Below are positions 44,301 to 51,945 of a stretch of DNA of 64,000 bases, one piece after another. The DNA is from Sphingorhabdus profundilacus (lineage in GTDB: Bacteria > Pseudomonadota > Alphaproteobacteria > Sphingomonadales > Sphingomonadaceae). Both the position numbers and the translations under genes were made by a program. Below the pieces are notes generated by a model. It saw only the letters and a program-made list of their open reading frames with translations, had not been told where the DNA came from and searched no databases. Location: assembly GCF_009769755.1 (NCBI RefSeq), contig NZ_SDWJ01000002.1, positions 62,001 to 126,000 of the forward strand. The letters are read 5' to 3'. Position 1 is the first letter of the stretch. Every line of letters starts with the position of its first letter.

Positions 44301-46825
44301 GTCAGGTTCACCCCGTGCAAGCCGCCCTGCACCAGGCCGGTCACGGTCACATCAATAACACCATTACCTTCATTAACCGCATTGATCCCGTTGATCGCGC
44401 CGGTCACATTATTGGCATTGATCGTCACATTCTTCGCCGTCGCGCCATTGAACACTTCGACGCCATTGCCGGTCTTGCCCACAACTGTGCCGGTACTTTC
44501 TAGAAGAGTATTTCCCACACCTTGATTGTCGACAAAAATACCATCATCGCCGCCGGTTACGGAGGCAACATTTAAGGCCGCGCCTAAGGTTTTTTCACCA
44601 TTGTACACAAAAATACCGTCGCCGTTGACGCCTTCCACTGCGCCGGCGATGACGAGCGTTGTCGAACCCGCACCGTAGTTTTGAGCATAAATACCGCTGT
44701 TCCCGCCCGTGATAGTCGGCACAGCGACGCCACCCACAACTTCCGACACTTTGGTCGAAGTGATGGTCAAGCCAGTTCCTGCCGTATCACCCGATGCGGC
44801 CGTGCCGCCTGTATTTTCCCCATTATAGGCCAGAATACCATTATAGAGGCCCGTGGCATAGCCAGCACCGCCAGCGACCACACCGCTAACCGTGATGTTC
44901 GTAATACCCCCTGCGCCTTGATTATCCACTTCGATCCCGTTAAGCGCGCCGGTTACATTATTGGCATTGACCGTCATATTCTTCGCGGTCGCACCATTGT
45001 ACACATCAATGCCATTGCCGGTCGTGCCAACGACGGTGCCGGTGCCCGATACGATTGTGTTGCCCGTGCCCACATTGTTCGCGTCGATACCGTTCACACC
45101 GCCAGTGACATCACCGCCCGAAACAATGACGTCGGTTCCGACTGCACTGTTGATGGCAAAAATACCAGTGGTGCCGCCGCTAACCTTGCCGGTCGAAACC
45201 AGATTGATCGCACTCGCGCCATTGTTGTTGATAGCAGAAATGCCGTTAACTGTTCCCGTTACAGACCCACCATCTACAACCGTCACCACGCCGTTCACAT
45301 CTGCTGTGTTCAATCCGTTGATGAAGCTTACACCGGTAACACCTGAAATGTCGCCATTCACCGTTACGCTTGCGGTCCCGCTGCCCAAGGACACGGCAGA
45401 AATAGCCGTCGTCGCTGCCGTGATATCACCGTTGAGAGTGAGCTTCGCATTCCCAGTGCCGCCATTCTCAAGATTTATAGCACTATTTGCTCCCGTGACA
45501 TTACCGCCAACAGCCAGCGTCACTGTCGCATCAAGATTTGCATCCGTGTCGCCATTGGACAGGTTTATACCATGATCGCCGCCCGCGATGAGGCCGTTTA
45601 CGGCGATGTTAGTCAATCCACTGCCGCCATTTAGAATGTTTATAGCATTTTCACCCGCAGACACATCCTTTACAGAAACCGAAACGCCCTGCGTATTCTC
45701 TCTGGCATCGACATAAACACCATTGAACGCGCCTGTAACCAACCCGGTCGAGGTAACCGTAGTCACGCCCGTGCCACCGTTGATTGCACGAATACCGATA
45801 TTTGCGCCCGTGACATTGGCTACATCAATCGTAAGGTCGGTCGTGTTCGGGTTTGCGTTCAACGCATCAATGCCGATAGAGCCACCATCAGTTGCTGTGA
45901 CATCTCCAGTCGCAGTGATCGATGTCTTGCCGCCACCCGCACCTCTATTCGAAACAACGATACCAAAATCGTCACCTGTAACGCTATTGGCCACAATCAA
46001 AAGATCGGTCGCGCTGGAGCCATTTAAGTTCGTGGCCGCAATGCCAGCGCCGGCGGTTGAGCTGACTGCACCACTTGCATTGATAACCGTCGAGCCCGCC
46101 CCACCATTCTGCACATTTATAGCATCACTAAAATTAGCCGTACCTGTCGCAGACACATCCTTTACAGAAACCGAAACGCCCTGCGTATTCTCTCTGGCAT
46201 CGACATAAACACCATTGAACGCGCCTGTAACCAACCCGGTCGAGGTAACCGTAGTCACGCCCGTGCCACCGTTGATTGCACGAATACCGATATTTGCGCC
46301 CGTGACATTGGCTACATCAATCGTAAGGTCGGTCGTGTTCGGTCCATTCTGTGCATCAATGCCAACACCGGCTAAACCCGTAACCGCCTGCGTGGCAGTA
46401 ATGGACGTAGCACCTTTTCCGCCATTATTTGCGAGGATGCCATTATTTGCGCCGATTGCAGCCGTAATGTCGATATTCAAATCCGTTGCATCAGGGCCAT
46501 TTGTTGCTTCAACCGCTGCATTATCGCCGACGATGCCGACGCTCGCCTCAATATTCAGCGCCCCTGTCCCGTTGTTCACATGCTTCACGCTGTCGAACGG
46601 TGGCGGAGTATCAATCACCACATTCACATCCTGCGCCATCGCCTCCGAAGGCACCGCCATCGCGCCACCAAAGGCGAGTGCGGCGGCCATCGCGGCGACC
46701 GAAACAGACTGCAAATGACCGACTTGCGGCGCGTAGCTGGCGACCTGACCCTTCCATTTTGTCATGCGACCTCCGCGAAGCATGATGGAGGTGAAGCCGG
46801 CGCGCGCTTTTGATTCGATATTCAT
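38324..46825 (-). CDS. Giant autotransporter with beta-helix passenger (2833 residues)
   Basis: The protein has an extended signal region (about 1-65, ending EAMAQ), a passenger of about 2400 residues and a C-terminal barrel (about 2500-2833) whose last residue after VGLRFN is Trp, as in AIDA-type autotransporters. The passenger consists of many near-repeats of about 35-40 residues built around N-G-G-T-G, G-T-V-T-G and N-V-T-G turns (for example GIFAINYGAGDT), typical of a right-handed beta-helix. It is a surface adhesin or biofilm-type protein. The ATG at 46825 starts the long frame; the ATG at 46765 (MTKWKGQVA) has GGAGG four bases before it and may be the real start. The sequence is extremely repetitive and could contain assembly errors. 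Confidence 0.93.
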   Translation of the reverse strand: MNIESKARAGFTSIMLRGGRMTKWKGQVASYAPQVGHLQSVSVAAMAAALAFGGAMAVPSEAMAQDVNVVIDTPPPFDSVKHVNNGTGALNIEASVGIVGDNAAVEATNGPDATDLNIDITAAIGANNGILANNGGKGATSITATQAVTGLAGVGIDAQNGPNTTDLTIDVANVTGANIGIRAINGGTGVTTVTSTGLVTGAFNGVYVDARENTQGVSVSVKDVSATGTANFSDAINVQNGGAGSTVINASGAVSSTAGAGIAATNLNGSSATDLLIVANSVTGDDFGIVVSNRGAGGGKTSITATGDVTATDGGSIGIDALNANPNTTDLTIDVANVTGANIGIRAINGGTGVTTVTSTGLVTGAFNGVYVDARENTQGVSVSVKDVSAGENAINILNGGSGLTNIAVNGLIAGGDHGINLSNGDTDANLDATVTLAVGGNVTGANSAINLENGGTGNAKLTLNGDITAATTAISAVSLGSGTASVTVNGDISGVTGVSFINGLNTADVNGVVTVVDGGSVTGTVNGISAINNNGASAINLVSTGKVSGGTTGIFAINSAVGTDVIVSGGDVTGGVNGIDANNVGTGNTIVSGTGTVVGTTGNGIDVYNGATAKNMTVNANNVTGALNGIEVDNQGAGGITNITVSGVVAGGAGYATGLYNGILAYNGENTGGTAASGDTAGTGLTITSTKVSEVVGGVAVPTITGGNSGIYAQNYGAGSTTLVIAGAVEGVNGDGIFVYNGEKTLGAALNVASVTGGDDGIFVDNQGVGNTLLESTGTVVGKTGNGVEVFNGATAKNVTINANNVTGAINGINAVNEGNGVIDVTVTGLVQGGLHGVNLTKGAATGDLTGSVNVTGTGEVKGAVNGVNFVNDAGGSATLVSSGKVSGDLNGIFASNGLGTVNLSVSSGDVTGGFNGISARNLGTGTTTVTGTGTITGGANGLVAFNTDVGSDVTINVNNITGTAANGILVGNDGTGVTRVTSTGTVTGGVTGINAYNDVSSLGGLFIDANNATGGVGGVGILAFNNGGGVTDVIARGDVVGGQVGIAAFNSVYGTGTDVSVTAKNAKGTTYQGIFAANYGTGSTKVVSTGLVESLASDGISAYNDSSAINLEVTAVDVKAAADGIDAENRGSGFTTITVSGTITANNDGIEAYNYDTAKGLTIVAKNITVGDPAVAGAVGNGIFAINYGAGDTIISSDGVITAKAGDGIFAANGRSAQDLTITVADVSGSVNGVTAFNYSAEVGSTTVSSSGTVSGGTYGILARNGTEQTDLTVNVKNVSGGYQGINTINFGTGDTTITSDGLVNGGTDDGINALNLLDANDLTIDVAAVTGKTTGILATNIGSGNTVVIAKGNVTGETAFGIAVVGGGNSANLKIEAVNVTGALDGIGAINNGSGYTNVKSTGTVTGGNNGIFAANTDAGNGVTVDVANVTGLDGYGLLVTNYGAGITTILASGDVTGGAGDGIYALNDELAGALNISVKNVTGSNSGISAVNNGAGATSVTSTGTVTGTDTDGISVVNDAEGTDILVDANIVKGDEFGIVVTNNGTGSAATPASTTIKAKGDVTGTNQAGIFALNGTNTDNLLIDVANVTGGLDGIFARNTGNGDTSVKSSGTTTTVKGALNGIVISNTTNGGAVSVDANNVTGTAGFGIIAVNNGDGATSIVAKGDVTGGAGDGIYANNAATAGALTVSANNVTGSGFGISVIHNGAGAASVKADGTVTGQGVDGISIVNTALGTDILVDANVVKGEQFGIVVTNNGTGSAGTPASTTIKARGDVTGTTQTGILASNAANTDNLTIDVVNVTGGGGNGISASNSGNGDTSVTSKGTVIGASNGIAVFNTTAGGALLVDAVTVTGSNGIGVVAVNNGDGATSVRASGDVTGTTYGIYASNAATAGALTVSANNVTGGVDGIFARNNGTGDTSVTSKGTVTGALNGIVVSNTAIGGAVSVDATNATGTGGFGIIAVNNGNGATSVLAKGNVTGGAGDGINAFNAATAGSLTIDASSGTGTVTGSLSGIDAVNNGSGVTSVTAKGTVTGTTADGISVVNDAEGTAILVDANVVRGDDFGIFVTNNGVGSAAAPASTTIKAKGDVTGTTLAGIFANNTAGTTNLTIEAANVTGAIDGIIATNNGNGASSVTSIGSVNGATANGIAVLNGASATTLSVAAKDAKGAINGILADNKGTGASTLSVTGKIIGGTGAGIATFGNAGKLTTISLAATAEVSAASGAAISNNESDSVLNVAKGTLINGTIRLGNGSDTANFLIDNTAAFATITALDGGDNISAADGFVDTLNLNGAGTYDLVGARVTNWEAVNINAGRVRFSDAAITAGAITTSNGGTLDSSNNLAITANMVVAKGGTLLVGNAAGNANVSIIGNLSNAGLVNLSGAAGKAGDRLNVSGNFTNAGGQTTIDTVIGADNSPTDLLIIGGNVSGTGLVAINNVGGVGGLTVGDGIKLVQVGGTSSADALQLAGGDLQVGGFRYDLFLGGIADPNDQDWYLRTVGLSDIAATTLSLARLSDDISMTFLGTLQERVGEQEHIAKRDYQSGGVSGLWGRFIGKGFRDRLASKELGEVKSNGSITGMQMGLDFVRKISGNGSAAFAGVYAGYADGSSSDTNIFQDVARRSGGSKSKGWLTGLYGTYYGSTGWYANAVVQASFLDAAANAANGTKLKTEGRTFLGSLEMGKSLKLGGRLAFEPQLQVIYGNNKFDGAIDSDEILNKVAIEDSIIGRVGFRLKTTKDEKYSTEGGLFSGYLKTNLWHNLLGADVSSTIAGQSIGKLEPKKTWVDIGFGTTLTVAKQTEIFVDADVEFGIDQKTTAGTGKVGLRFNW
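45656..45850. repeat. 195-bp exact direct repeat in the autotransporter, copy 1
   Basis: This 195-base stretch is identical to 46148-46342, 492 bases (164 codons, in frame) away. It encodes the passenger segment around VTGANIGIRAINGGTGVTT and VSVKDVSA. Identity at synonymous sites shows a very recent duplication or gene conversion, or collapsed/expanded assembly. Confidence 0.92.
46148..46342. repeat. 195-bp exact direct repeat in the autotransporter, copy 2
   Basis: This is the second exact copy of the sequence at 45656-45850. The 297 bases between the copies are not identical to the flanks and code for further beta-helix turns. Confidence 0.92.
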
Positions 46826-46887
46826 TTGCTTTTCTTTTCCTGACTTTGGCGTCGAAATGACACGGATTTTTGATAGTGATGCTATGG

Positions 46888-46916
46888 TTATTAAATAGCA
46901 TAACTATGTATGTCAA
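46888..46916 (-). promoter_or_regulatory. Strong promoter of the autotransporter with operator-like dyad
   Basis: On the minus strand TTGACA (46911-46916) and TAATAA (46888-46893) are separated by 17 bases. The dyad ATGCTAT (46879-46885) with ATAGCAT (46895-46901) overlaps the -10 box and start site, an ideal repressor position. A 55-base leader with CAGGAAAAG precedes the ATG at 46825. Confidence 0.65.
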
Positions 46917-47012
46917 CTTGGCGCGTTTAGGAAATCACCGGCAAAGGGGCGCGTGGGTGGTTGTCTTTGATAGAAAGATGAATTTTTTGGGAGGTTCGGC
47001 GACCATGCGCCT

Positions 47013-47125
47013 TACTCCCCCTCCCGCTTGCGGGAGGGGCTGGGGGAGGGTGTGTCGGCGAGGCCCACAAGGCGGACCTGCGGCCCGCCCCCTCCCCTAA
47101 CCCCTCCCGCAAGCGGGAGGGGGAA
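47013..47125. repeat. Intergenic repeat with CCCTCCCGC(TT/AA)GCGGGAGGG ends
   Basis: Two self-complementary blocks, CCCTCCCGCTTGCGGGAGGG and CCCTCCCGCAAGCGGGAGGG, are inverted copies of each other with GC-rich sequence between. Such units occur many times in sphingomonad genomes as interspersed intergenic repeats. The region 46926-47478 has no gene; it contains this unit, two further stems and short GC-rich stretches. Confidence 0.75.
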
Positions 47126-47306
47126 AGGCCCCTATTTTTCGTCCTAAGGAAAAAGGGAATAAGGAGGAAAGGGATTGGGTTCGCGCGAAGGCGCGAAGGC
47201 TTTATTCTAATTTCTCCGCGAACTCCGCGGAGAGAGTTTTAAAACACCGTCACCCTTGAGCCGAAGGCGTGCGGAGCACAATTTATTTCACCTCCGGTGA
47301 CTGCGT

Positions 47307-47370
47307 TTCAGGGTCTTATTTTTCAACGTCGAAGTACTAAGACCCTGAAACAAGTTCAGGGTGACGGGGT
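47307..47370. repeat. Intergenic repeat TTTCAGGGTCTTA ... TAAGACCCTGAAA
   Basis: The 13-base arms 47307-47319 and 47339-47351 are perfect inverted copies, followed by CAAGTTCAGGGTGACG. This is the same repeat family as at 50459-50537, where both ends are more complete. Other copies of the GTGACGGGG end occur at about 47412. Confidence 0.75.
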
Positions 47371-47478
47371 TGGGGGTTCAGGTTAACGGGGGATTGGGGA
47401 ATTGGGGTTCAGGGTGACGGGGTGGGTGCGGGTTTAGTAGATTTCTCCCTCCCCGTAGTCGGGAGGGTATTTTGGCCC

Positions 47479-48945
47479 TCAGCCGTATTTCCGCAAATCT
47501 TGCCGCTCGACCCAATGGGCGTGGGTGCCGCTTGATATCTTATGCGGCAAAGCGATGCGGCAGACGGGGCCTTCGGAAAACCGTTTGCAGTCGATCAGGA
47601 TACATTCCGACGTGCCGCGGTTTTCGTCGATCACGAAACTGACCAGATAACCGTCATCCTCTTGCTTGGCATTGGTGCGCGGGGCGAAGGGGGCTTCGCT
47701 GCCGTAACGCCCTTCGTCCAGCATCACCTGTTCGGATGCACCGGTTTCCAGATCATGCTTCACAAAACCATTGAAGAGGAACCAGCCCGGCTTCGACGTG
47801 GTGCTATAGGCATAGCGGTATGGAAGGCCCAGATAGCGCTGGTTCATCATGCCGAATTCGAGGATGCGGTCATCAAGCCGTTCCTCTTTCGTGGTCCCGT
47901 CCGCCAGATTGAAACGCCAGCGGTGCAGCTTGGGTTTGAAGCTATGCTCATCCACATAGGCCATCATATGGGCATATTCGCCCGCGCTTTCGATGGGCGG
48001 CGGATAGGGGTCTTCTTCGAAATAGCCGTCGAGGATGACTTCGTCGCCCTCTTCATAGGCGTTGATGAAATGCAGGACGAATGTGGGGTCGGCTTCGAAC
48101 CAGCGAATGTCTTCGGGCTGGCCATAGCGCGGGATCAGCGCAAAGCGGGACGGCAGTCCGTCATGCAGGCGCGTGACGTGCACATCGCGCTTCAACAATT
48201 CTTCGTCCCAGAACAGCGGGAAGTCGCACAGGATCGACCAGTTCGGTGTGAACATCATATCGTGCGGAAGGCGCGGTCCCGGCAATGGAACAGGAACATA
48301 ATGCGCCAGCTTTCCATCAGGACCGACGACGCCATAATGCATATAGGGCGCATGTTTCGAATAGTTGAAGAACAGCAATTCGCCCGTGCGCTCATCCACC
48401 TTGGGATGGGCCGATATGCCATCGAGCGGAACCCAGGATGCGACACCCGACTGGTCCAGCGTTTCGGGGTCGAGAACATACCCCTCCCCACATTGGTAGA
48501 AGGTCGACACGGCCTTTCCTGCATGGACGATGATGTCGGTGCTGGATGAATCCTTGAGCCCGCCATGCGCCCCAAAGCCGGGGCGCTTGGATGTGCCGGT
48601 GCGGTCCATCAGCCCACCCCAAAGCGAGCCGCCTGCGTCCTGCTCCGCCGCGAAGCAGCGGGTGCGGACGAAACGGTTGCGGTAACTTGCCTTGCCGCCC
48701 GAAAAATCGATCTGGTGGATCATGCCATCACCATCAAAGGGGTGATAACGGCCGAGTGGCTGATGCAACTGGTTTTCGGTGTTGCGTAAATAGATGCCGC
48801 CAATATCGTCCGGAATGGCCCCTTCGATCACGTCGAGGTCGAACGCGGTCACCTCCTCATGCTGCGGGGTCCATGCCCCGTTCAGATAAGGGTGGTTGCT
48901 GGGCTGCAGCGTGGCGTTGATGGGCGGCAATTTTTCGACGAGCAT
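47479..48945 (-). CDS. Carotenoid oxygenase (RPE65/lignostilbene dioxygenase family)
   Basis: The 488-residue enzyme has the four iron histidines of the family: His180 (ISAHPKVD), His228 (LPHDMMFT), His292 (FVLHFINAYEEGDEV) and His475 (THAHWV). It should oxidatively cleave a carotenoid, apocarotenoid or stilbene double bond in a seven-bladed propeller. Sequence alone does not separate the substrates; sphingomonads have both lignostilbene and carotenoid-acting members. The gene lies directly downstream of the ALDH7-type gene by four bases of spacing (ALDH stop at 48950), so both are probably on one transcript. It is far from blh and not needed for retinal supply. Confidence 0.93.
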   Translation of the reverse strand: MLVEKLPPINATLQPSNHPYLNGAWTPQHEEVTAFDLDVIEGAIPDDIGGIYLRNTENQLHQPLGRYHPFDGDGMIHQIDFSGGKASYRNRFVRTRCFAAEQDAGGSLWGGLMDRTGTSKRPGFGAHGGLKDSSSTDIIVHAGKAVSTFYQCGEGYVLDPETLDQSGVASWVPLDGISAHPKVDERTGELLFFNYSKHAPYMHYGVVGPDGKLAHYVPVPLPGPRLPHDMMFTPNWSILCDFPLFWDEELLKRDVHVTRLHDGLPSRFALIPRYGQPEDIRWFEADPTFVLHFINAYEEGDEVILDGYFEEDPYPPPIESAGEYAHMMAYVDEHSFKPKLHRWRFNLADGTTKEERLDDRILEFGMMNQRYLGLPYRYAYSTTSKPGWFLFNGFVKHDLETGASEQVMLDEGRYGSEAPFAPRTNAKQEDDGYLVSFVIDENRGTSECILIDCKRFSEGPVCRIALPHKISSGTHAHWVERQDLRKYG

Positions 48946-48949
48946 AGGG

Positions 48950-50464
48950 CTAGCCTAGGTCAAAAGTCACCCCTTGTGCAAGCGGCAGTTCGTTTGAATA
49001 ATTGATCGTGTTGGTGGCCCGGCGCATATAGGCTTTCCAAGCGTCCGACCCGGACTCGCGCCCGCCGCCAGTTTCCTTTTCACCGCCGAAGGCACCGCCA
49101 ATTTCCGCGCCCGATGTGCCGATGTTGACATTGGCAATGCCGCAGTCACTGCCCGCAGCAGACAGGAAGCGTTCGCATTCGCGCACATCGGTCGAGAAAA
49201 TCGCAGAGGACAGGCCCGCGCCGACGGCATTTTGCAAGGCGATTGCCGCGTCCAGATCGGTGTAGCGCATCACGTAGAGGATAGGCGCGAATGTTTCGCG
49301 CAGCACCGGGCCCTCCTGTGCGGTCATCTCCACAACCGCCGGGCGAACATAGACACCCGGCCCCGGCAGGCGTTCCCCGCCGGATATGATGCCGCCGAGC
49401 GCTCGTGCTTCCTCTAATGCCTGTTGCATCCCGGTAAAGGCTGCCTCGTCAATCAACGGTCCGGCAAGATGTGCGCTGTCCAGCGGGTCGCCAATCGGCA
49501 TTGAAGCCGCAGCCGCCTTCAGCGCGGGGACGACGCTATCGTAAAGGCTGTCATGCACAAAGAGCCGCCGCAAACTGGTGCAGCGCTGTCCCGTTGTGCC
49601 AAAGGCCGAAAACAGCACACCGCGCAGGGCAAGCGCCACATCGGCCTTGTCGCTGATGATTGCGGCGTTGTTGCCGCCGAGTTCGAGGATGGACCGGGCA
49701 AAGCGGCCGGCTGCCACCTGCCCCACACTGCGTCCCATTGCCGTGCTGCCTGTCGCGGAAATGAGCGCGATGCGCGGGTCGGCGACAAGCATGGCCCCGA
49801 CATCGCGTCCGCCCTGCACCACTTGGGAAAGATGCTCCGGCGCATCGCCAAAGGCGCGCACGGCTTGTTCAAAAATGGCCTGAACGGCGACAGCGGTCAG
49901 CGGGGTTTTTTCCGACGGTTTCCAGATAACGCTATTGCCGCAGACCAGTGCGAGAGCGGCATTCCATGCCCAGACCGCAACGGGGAAGTTGAACGCCGAG
50001 ATAACGAGCGTCGGTCCAAGCGGATGCCATTGCTCCATCATCCGGTGGCCGGGACGTTCGCTGGCGATGGTCAGCCCATGCAACTGCCGCGAAAGACCGA
50101 CGGCGAAGTCGCAAATGTCGATCATCTCCTGCACTTCGCCCAGGCCTTCGGACAGGGGCTTGCCGCAATCGATGGTGACAAGGCGCGCAAGGCTGTCCTT
50201 ATGGTCGCGCAACGCATTGCCGAAAAGGCGTACCAATTCGCCCCGGCGCGGCGCGGGTACCGTGCGCCATTCGAGGAAAACGTCGTGCGACGCGGCGATA
50301 GAGGATTCAATGTCGGCTGACGAGGCAGTCGGCACAGAGCCGATCTGGCTGCCGTCTATTGGGGTGTGGACGGCAAGGTCACCACATACTGACACGCCCA
50401 GGCGTTTCAGCAATCCTTCAACTTCCTTCTTTACCAATGTCACACCCGTTCTCACCTTCGTCAC
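48950..50464 (-). CDS. Aldehyde dehydrogenase of the ALDH7/piperideine-6-carboxylate type
   Basis: The frame of 504 residues is an NAD(P)-dependent aldehyde dehydrogenase with ASERPGHRMMEQWHPLG, VISAFNFPVAVWAWN, ELGGNNAAI (Glu261) and TTGQRCTSLRRL (Cys295). The first block is typical of antiquitin (ALDH7), which oxidises alpha-aminoadipate semialdehyde in lysine breakdown. The divergent glutaryl-CoA dehydrogenase supports this pathway. The far start lies in an interspersed repeat; the GTG at 50443, preceded by AAGGTGAG, is more likely, giving about 497 residues. The carotenoid oxygenase follows four bases later. Confidence 0.88.
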   Translation of the reverse strand: MTKVRTGVTLVKKEVEGLLKRLGVSVCGDLAVHTPIDGSQIGSVPTASSADIESSIAASHDVFLEWRTVPAPRRGELVRLFGNALRDHKDSLARLVTIDCGKPLSEGLGEVQEMIDICDFAVGLSRQLHGLTIASERPGHRMMEQWHPLGPTLVISAFNFPVAVWAWNAALALVCGNSVIWKPSEKTPLTAVAVQAIFEQAVRAFGDAPEHLSQVVQGGRDVGAMLVADPRIALISATGSTAMGRSVGQVAAGRFARSILELGGNNAAIISDKADVALALRGVLFSAFGTTGQRCTSLRRLFVHDSLYDSVVPALKAAAASMPIGDPLDSAHLAGPLIDEAAFTGMQQALEEARALGGIISGGERLPGPGVYVRPAVVEMTAQEGPVLRETFAPILYVMRYTDLDAAIALQNAVGAGLSSAIFSTDVRECERFLSAAGSDCGIANVNIGTSGAEIGGAFGGEKETGGGRESGSDAWKAYMRRATNTINYSNELPLAQGVTFDLG

Positions 50465-50537
50465 CCTGAACTTGTTTCAGGGTCTTAGTTCGATGCCAAG
50501 CAAAAAAGTAAGATGCTGAAACAAGTTCAGCATGACG
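50459..50537. repeat. Interspersed repeat between the divergent lysine genes
   Basis: CGTCACCCTGAACTTGTTTC begins the left arm (50459) and TGAAACAAGTTCAGCATGACG ends the right arm (50537), so the unit is a long imperfect hairpin. The same family appears at 47307. It fills the region from which both flanking genes should be transcribed and so may affect their promoters. Confidence 0.8.
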
Positions 50538-50605
50538 GCGCTAAGTGGAACTTGTCTAGTGATTTGGAAAAGTCTAGCGAACAGCCGACGAAATGGAGAA
50601 TATAT

Positions 50606-51790
50606 ATGGTCGAAATGGCAGCTTTTAACTGGTCCGATCCGTTCAATCTCGACGCACAGTTGACCGAGGACGAACGGATGATCCGCGACACGGCCCACGC
50701 CTTTGCCCAAAATGAGTTACAACCGCGTGTGATCGAAGCCTATCGCAGCGAGCGCGATGCGCCCGAATTGTTTCCCCTGATGGGTCAAACCGGCCTTCTC
50801 GGCGCGACAATTCCGGAAGAATATGGCGGCGTTGGCGCATCCTATGTCGCCTATGGCCTGATCGCGCGCGAAATCGAGCGCGTCGATTCAGGCTATCGGT
50901 CGATGGCTTCGGTGCAGTCCTCGCTCGTGATGCACCCTATCTACGCATATGGCTCCGAAGAACAGCGCCGCAAATATCTTCCGGGTCTGGCAGCGGGCAC
51001 GCTGATCGGCTGCTTTGGCCTGACCGAACCCGATGCAGGTTCCGACCCTGCCGGGATGCGTACTTTCGCCAAAAAGGTGGATGGCGGCTATGTGCTGAAC
51101 GGCACGAAGACATGGATTTCCAACGCACCGTTCGCAGATGTGTTCGTCGTCTGGGCAAAGTCCGAAGCGCATGGCGGCGGTATTCGCGGCTTTGTGCTGG
51201 AAAAGGGAATGAAGGGCCTGTCCGCACCCAAGATCGAAGGCAAGCTCTCGCTGCGTGCGTCGACCACCGGCATGATTGTCATGGACAATGTTGAAATCGG
51301 CGAAGATGCCCTGCTCCCCGAAGTACAGGGTTTGAAGGGACCTTTTGGCTGCCTGAACCGCGCCCGTTACGGGATCAGCTGGGGGGCGCTGGGTGCTGCC
51401 GAGTTTTGCATGCACGCCGCGCGGCAATATGGCCTTGACCGGCACCAGTTCGGCAAACCGCTTGCCGCTAACCAGCTGTACCAGAAGAAGCTGGCGGATA
51501 TGATGACCGATATCGCGCTTGGCTTGCAGGCCAGCCTGCGCGTCGGCCGTCTCATGGACGAAGGCCAGTTTGCGCCGGACATGATCTCCATCGTCAAGCG
51601 CAACAATGTCGGCAAAGCGCTCGACGTTGCGCGTGCCGCGCGGGATATGCATGGCGGCAACGGGATCAGCGACGAATATCAGGTCATGCGCCACATGGTG
51701 AACCTCGAAACGGTCAACACCTATGAAGGGGCACATGACGTCCATGCGCTGATATTGGGCCGCGCCATCACGGGTATTGCGGCTTTTTGA
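50606..51790 (+). CDS. gcdH: Glutaryl-CoA dehydrogenase
   Basis: The 394-residue FAD enzyme converts glutaryl-CoA to crotonyl-CoA and CO2 in lysine and tryptophan breakdown. [17 protein letters not shown] carries the substrate-binding Arg (Arg near 94), [16 protein letters not shown] and [16 protein letters not shown] bind FAD, and the catalytic Glu374 is in [16 protein letters not shown], the hallmark of this subgroup. The ATG at 50606 follows GGAGAATATAT; the longer frame starts in the repeat. The divergent ALDH7-type gene supplies the same pathway. Confidence 0.95.
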   Translation: MVEMAAFNWSDPFNLDAQLTEDERMIRDTAHAFAQNELQPRVIEAYRSERDAPELFPLMGQTGLLGATIPEEYGGVGASYVAYGLIAREIERVDSGYRSMASVQSSLVMHPIYAYGSEEQRRKYLPGLAAGTLIGCFGLTEPDAGSDPAGMRTFAKKVDGGYVLNGTKTWISNAPFADVFVVWAKSEAHGGGIRGFVLEKGMKGLSAPKIEGKLSLRASTTGMIVMDNVEIGEDALLPEVQGLKGPFGCLNRARYGISWGALGAAEFCMHAARQYGLDRHQFGKPLAANQLYQKKLADMMTDIALGLQASLRVGRLMDEGQFAPDMISIVKRNNVGKALDVARAARDMHGGNGISDEYQVMRHMVNLETVNTYEGAHDVHALILGRAITGIAAF

Positions 51791-51799
51791 ATAAAATAA

Positions 51800-51890
51800 G
51801 GACCGCTGGCATATTGTGCGAGCGGTCCGAGGCAGAGGCTATCGAGCCTGCTAGGGAGGAAAGCGTATCTGAAAAGATACATGTCCTAGC
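51800..51890. terminator. Terminator and hairpin cluster between gcdH and the DUF3617-like gene
   Basis: GGACCGCT (51800-51807) pairs with AGCGGTCC (51821-51828); on the minus strand the stem is followed by TTATTTTATT and should end the DUF3617-like transcript. Two further stems lie behind it: 51832-51851 (loop ATCG) and 51850-51890, in which GTATCT-GAAA-AGATAC sits inside GCTAGG/CCTAGC. The minus-strand internal loop reads CTTTCCTCCCTAG, like an anti-ribosome-binding site. Confidence 0.65.
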
Positions 51891-51945
51891 TAAGAATAAA
51901 TGGTAAATATCTGTTTAACGCTATCGCGGTAATTTGGGTCAGGAC

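Noticed and set aside
39936-45575. Several long plus-strand frames of 100-400 codons opposite the autotransporter
   Set aside because: They are rich in Pro/Val/Ala repeats, have no ribosome-binding sites, and mirror the periodic codons of the repetitive minus-strand gene.
38324-46825. Possible CRISPR or tandem non-coding repeat array
   Set aside because: The repeats are in one open frame with a signal sequence and barrel, are not of constant length, and no cas gene is present.
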